Shown here: in pieces, positions 5,941 to 7,624 of the stretch
Numbering within the stretch: the first letter of the stretch is position 1
Layout: each line of letters begins with the position of its first letter
From: UBA5499 sp002426275
Lineage (GTDB): Bacteria > Bacillota > DTU084
Assembly (NCBI GenBank): GCA_937888735.1
Contig: CALASN010000075.1
Coordinates: forward strand, 1 to 7,624
Reading direction: 5' to 3'
Length of the DNA stretch: 7,624 nucleotides
Made by a program: the position numbers and the translations under genes
The notes under the pieces: generated by a model
What the model saw: the letters and a program-made list of their open reading frames with translations, nothing else
The model's database searches: none
What the model was told of the DNA's origin: nothing

Positions 5941-7200
5941 TTAATTATTTCGACACCGGCTACCCTTTTCCTTCCTGAGCAAATGTTGCCTGAGCAAATC
6001 TAAAGCAAAGATCACGGTCCTTCTTTTCACAAGTTTTCTCGCTCCGGGCCAATGCAGCTCCCGCACCTCCACTCCATCCTCTGCGGCTAAAGCCAAATAA
6101 ACCAGGCCCACGGGTTTTTCAGGGGTGCCTCCGCCGGGACCGGCAATGCCGGTGATCCCAATTCCCCAGTCCGTGCCTGCAGCTTTGCGCACACCTTGGG
6201 CCATTAGCTCAGCCACTTGCGGGCTCACTGCCCCTTCCCTGGCTATGAGATCTTGAGGAACCCCCAAGAGATCCTGCTTTGCCCGGTTGCTGTATGTGAC
6301 AACTCCCTGCTTGAAAACATCGGACGCGCCAGCCTCATCCGTAAGCCGGCTCGCCAAAAGACCGCCCGTGCACGATTCCGCGGTGGCAAGGCTCTGGCCG
6401 CGGACGCGCAGTAAATTCAAAACCACGCCTGCCAGAGTATCTTCATCTATGCCGTAGATGACATCGCCCAGCCGCCGGCGAAGCTCCGCCTCCAAAGCCG
6501 CAAGGAGACCGTCCGCCTCTTTTTGGCTTTCAGCCCGGGCGGTGAGGCGTAATGTGACCTCTCCTTTGCCGGCAAGGGGCGCGATGGTGGGGTTAGTCTG
6601 CGCCTCCAGGAGGTCCGAGATTTTCTCCGCCAGCAAGCTCTCCCCCAAAGAGGCAATCTTCAGCACCCGAGAGGCTATGACGCCGTGTTTCCCCTTCAGG
6701 CGAGGCAAGACCTGCTCCTGGAACATCGGTTCCAATTCTTCCGGAGGACCTGGCAGGCAAAAAACGAGTTTGCCGTCTTTCGCCACCATCACTCCAGGCG
6801 CCGTGCCCCGCTCGTTGCGCAAAGCTTGCCCTCCCCGGGGAATTAACGCCTGCTTTTGGTTATTCTGAGTCAGGGGACGGCCCAGCTCCTTGAAATATTT
6901 CTGAATCCGCTCCCAAGAAGCTTGATCTAAGACCAGCGGCAGAGTTAAGACCTCGGATACCATCTCTTTTGTAAGATCATCTTCCGTAGGTCCCAGTCCG
7001 CCGCTTGTGATCACCAGATCCGCTCTCTGAAGAGCTTCTGCCACCGCCGTTTTAACCCGCTGGGGGTTATCTCCCACAGTGGTGCGATGATAAAGATCGA
7101 TCCCCAGCGTCGCCAGCTGTCTTGAGAGATAAACTGCGTTGGTGTCCACGATCTGTCCTAAAAGCAATTCCGTGCCCACAGAGATAATTTCAGCTTTCAC
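5941..7200 (-). CDS. cinA: CinA, two-domain competence/damage-inducible protein
   Basis: CinA proteins combine a MoCF-biosynthesis-like domain, linked to ADP-ribose pyrophosphatase activity in some members, with a PncC-type nicotinamide-mononucleotide deamidase domain; both activities are family knowledge. With the start at 7200 the protein has 419 residues, near the usual length. The N-terminal domain shows KAEIISVGTELLLGQIVDTN at its start and ITSGGLGPTEDDLTKE around 64-79. FCLPGPPEELEPM lies near 147-159. The C-terminal domain has AESCTGGLLASRLT (about 274-287), VVTYSNRAKQDLLGV (about 300-314) and GITGIAGPGGGTPEKPVGLVY (about 348-368). Two start codons are adjacent: ATG at 7203 and GTG at 7200. 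The GTG gives MKAEII, the usual CinA beginning, and sits 6 bases after AAGGA, so I prefer it. cinA is next to recA in many bacteria. No clear promoter is visible upstream. Confidence 0.97.
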   Translation of the reverse strand: MKAEIISVGTELLLGQIVDTNAVYLSRQLATLGIDLYHRTTVGDNPQRVKTAVAEALQRADLVITSGGLGPTEDDLTKEMVSEVLTLPLVLDQASWERIQKYFKELGRPLTQNNQKQALIPRGGQALRNERGTAPGVMVAKDGKLVFCLPGPPEELEPMFQEQVLPRLKGKHGVIASRVLKIASLGESLLAEKISDLLEAQTNPTIAPLAGKGEVTLRLTARAESQKEADGLLAALEAELRRRLGDVIYGIDEDTLAGVVLNLLRVRGQSLATAESCTGGLLASRLTDEAGASDVFKQGVVTYSNRAKQDLLGVPQDLIAREGAVSPQVAELMAQGVRKAAGTDWGIGITGIAGPGGGTPEKPVGLVYLALAAEDGVEVRELHWPGARKLVKRRTVIFALDLLRQHLLRKEKGSRCRNN

Positions 7201-7315
7201 CATTCTTCCTTCTTTCTGCTCCCGCTTGACCAGGCGTTAAGTAAATTCTGAATCCCTATCCCAAAGCGCAATTTTTGGGGAAGAGCGCCTTAGGTTTGTT
7301 CCGGATCAGCCGCTT

Positions 7316-7344
7316 TTAAAATTCCCAATTGCTACTTAAAATTC
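7316..7344. repeat. Two TTAAAATTC boxes 20 bases apart
   Basis: TTAAAATTC occurs at 7316-7324 and again at 7336-7344. Aligning the two 20-base units gives 14 identical positions by eye. A spacing of about two helical turns fits paired binding sites, but no regulator is known for them. Confidence 0.35.
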
Positions 7345-7366
7345 GACATTGAAAAACTCAATCCCT

Positions 7367-7388
7367 GCCCGCAAAAAAAAAAGCGGGC
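7367..7388. repeat. Hairpin GCCCGC / GCGGGC with a ten-A loop
   Basis: GCCCGC (7367-7372), ten A residues (7373-7382) and GCGGGC (7383-7388) form a 6-bp inverted repeat. The homopolymer sits in the loop instead of after the stem, so it is not a standard terminator in this form. Confidence 0.45.
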
Positions 7389-7423
7389 CTTAGGGGCGGT
7401 CAGATAGGGATTTATAATTCCTG

Positions 7424-7467
7424 AAAAATTCGGCATAGTCGTTGATATTAGGCTATGCCGTTTTTTC
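7424..7467. terminator. Bidirectional rho-independent terminator
   Basis: CGGCATAG (7431-7438) pairs perfectly with CTATGCCG (7453-7460); a T-G and a C-G pair can extend the stem to 10 bp with a 10-base loop. Six T residues follow on the plus strand (7461-7466), and AATTTTT follows on the minus strand. It lies 9 bases after the stop of the minus-strand recombinase fragment, so its natural role is ending that transcript before cinA. Confidence 0.82.
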
Positions 7468-7469
7468 GT

Positions 7470-7624
7470 TTATTTTGGTAAATCGATAGCGCCAATGCAG
7501 TTATAAAAAATTTGAATCCGCTGGGTTCTGTGGCCATCTACCTTTTCAGCCTTAAATACTATAATTTTATCAATGAACTCTCGGATAATCTCTGCATCCA
7601 ATTCTGTAATTTCTGTGTACTTTT
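7470..7624 (-). CDS. C-terminal 50 residues of a probable large serine recombinase (cut by window edge)
   Basis: A frame enters from the window edge (first full codon at 7622) and ends at a TAA at 7470-7472. Its 50 residues include YTEITELDAEIIREFIDKIIVF (first 15 quoted loosely by position 2-23) and QRIQIFYNCIGAIDLPK at the end. This pattern, with a TELD-type helix, a KIIVF strand, a polar turn, a QxIxIFYNxIG strand and a short proline-containing tail, resembles the C-terminal end of serine-family site-specific recombinases of the DUF4368 type found in Bacillota integrative elements. The catalytic serine domain and zinc-ribbon region lie outside the window, so neither completeness nor activity can be judged. 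A good terminator directly follows, which fits an intact gene end. The family call comes from recalled pattern only. Confidence 0.75.
   Translation of the reverse strand, partial: KYTEITELDAEIIREFIDKIIVFKAEKVDGHRTQRIQIFYNCIGAIDLPK

Larger units (their letters stand above)
7251..7412. repeat. Widely spaced 10-bp inverted repeat
   Basis: AATCCCTATC at 7251-7260 is repeated exactly as its reverse complement, GATAGGGATT, at 7403-7412. Outside both arms, after three non-matching bases, AATT recurs as well (7244-7247 and 7416-7419). A related AATCCCTGCC lies at 7360-7369. The arms frame about 140 bases. This could mark ends of a small element or recombinase/regulator sites, or be chance. Confidence 0.4.
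7204..7469. other. Non-coding stretch between recombinase end and cinA
   Basis: No gene is visible on either strand in these 266 bases, which are more AT-rich than the genes around them. They hold the terminator, the A-loop hairpin and the repeats listed separately. I found no convincing sigma-A promoter for cinA and no LexA-box palindrome. If the recombinase belongs to an integrated element, one end of that element should fall here. Confidence 0.6.

Noticed and set aside
7290..7301. GTTC half-site at 7298-7301 considered as part of a LexA box.
   Set aside because: The matching GAAC half is absent: the corresponding bases 7290-7293 read TTAG.
7413..7418. Perfect TATAAT on the plus strand, a possible -10 box.
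   Set aside because: The positions 16-18 bases upstream (around TTAGGG) do not resemble a -35 box, there is no extended -10, and the transcript would end at once at the 7431-7466 terminator.

Overview
The window is a piece of chromosome from a Bacillota (Firmicutes) bacterium, most likely a Clostridia-type lineage of moderate GC. The grounds are RNase Y, YmdB, the cinA-recA-recX-rny gene order, strong AGGAGG-type ribosome binding sites and frequent GTG starts. Every supported gene lies on the minus strand, so transcription runs from high to low coordinates. The long plus-strand reading frames are antisense shadows.

In transcription order: (1) 7624-7470 is the last 50 codons of a protein resembling the C-terminal end of a large serine recombinase, closed by a bidirectional terminator hairpin at 7424-7467. 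(2) 7204-7469 is a 266-base non-coding stretch holding that terminator, a hairpin with a ten-A loop, a short tandem repeat and a widely spaced 10-bp inverted repeat. (3) 7200-4409 is cinA, recA, recX: 24 bases separate cinA from recA, and recA and recX share one base. (4) 4422-4312 holds a near-consensus sigma-A promoter overlapping the end of recX, then a leader with a perfect 9-bp hairpin and a strong ribosome binding site. (5) 4315-1 is rny, an unrecognised 178-residue protein, ymdB and the first 476 codons of valS, with gaps of 24 and 0 bases and then a 23-base overlap.

The first unit handles recombination and repair: RecA, its modulator RecX, and CinA, a nucleotide/NMN-processing enzyme often coupled to recA. 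The second joins mRNA decay (RNase Y), a metallophosphoesterase (YmdB), an unknown protein and the charging of tRNA-Val. The promoter and leader ahead of rny suggest that the second unit is expressed at least partly on its own.

The core genes look complete and ordinary; I see no frameshift or degraded gene. The parts most worth a second look are the rny leader and its puzzling start codon, the unknown gene between rny and ymdB, valS placed in this operon, and the mobile-element end beside cinA. I found no CRISPR array, tRNA, rRNA or recognisable novel defence system.
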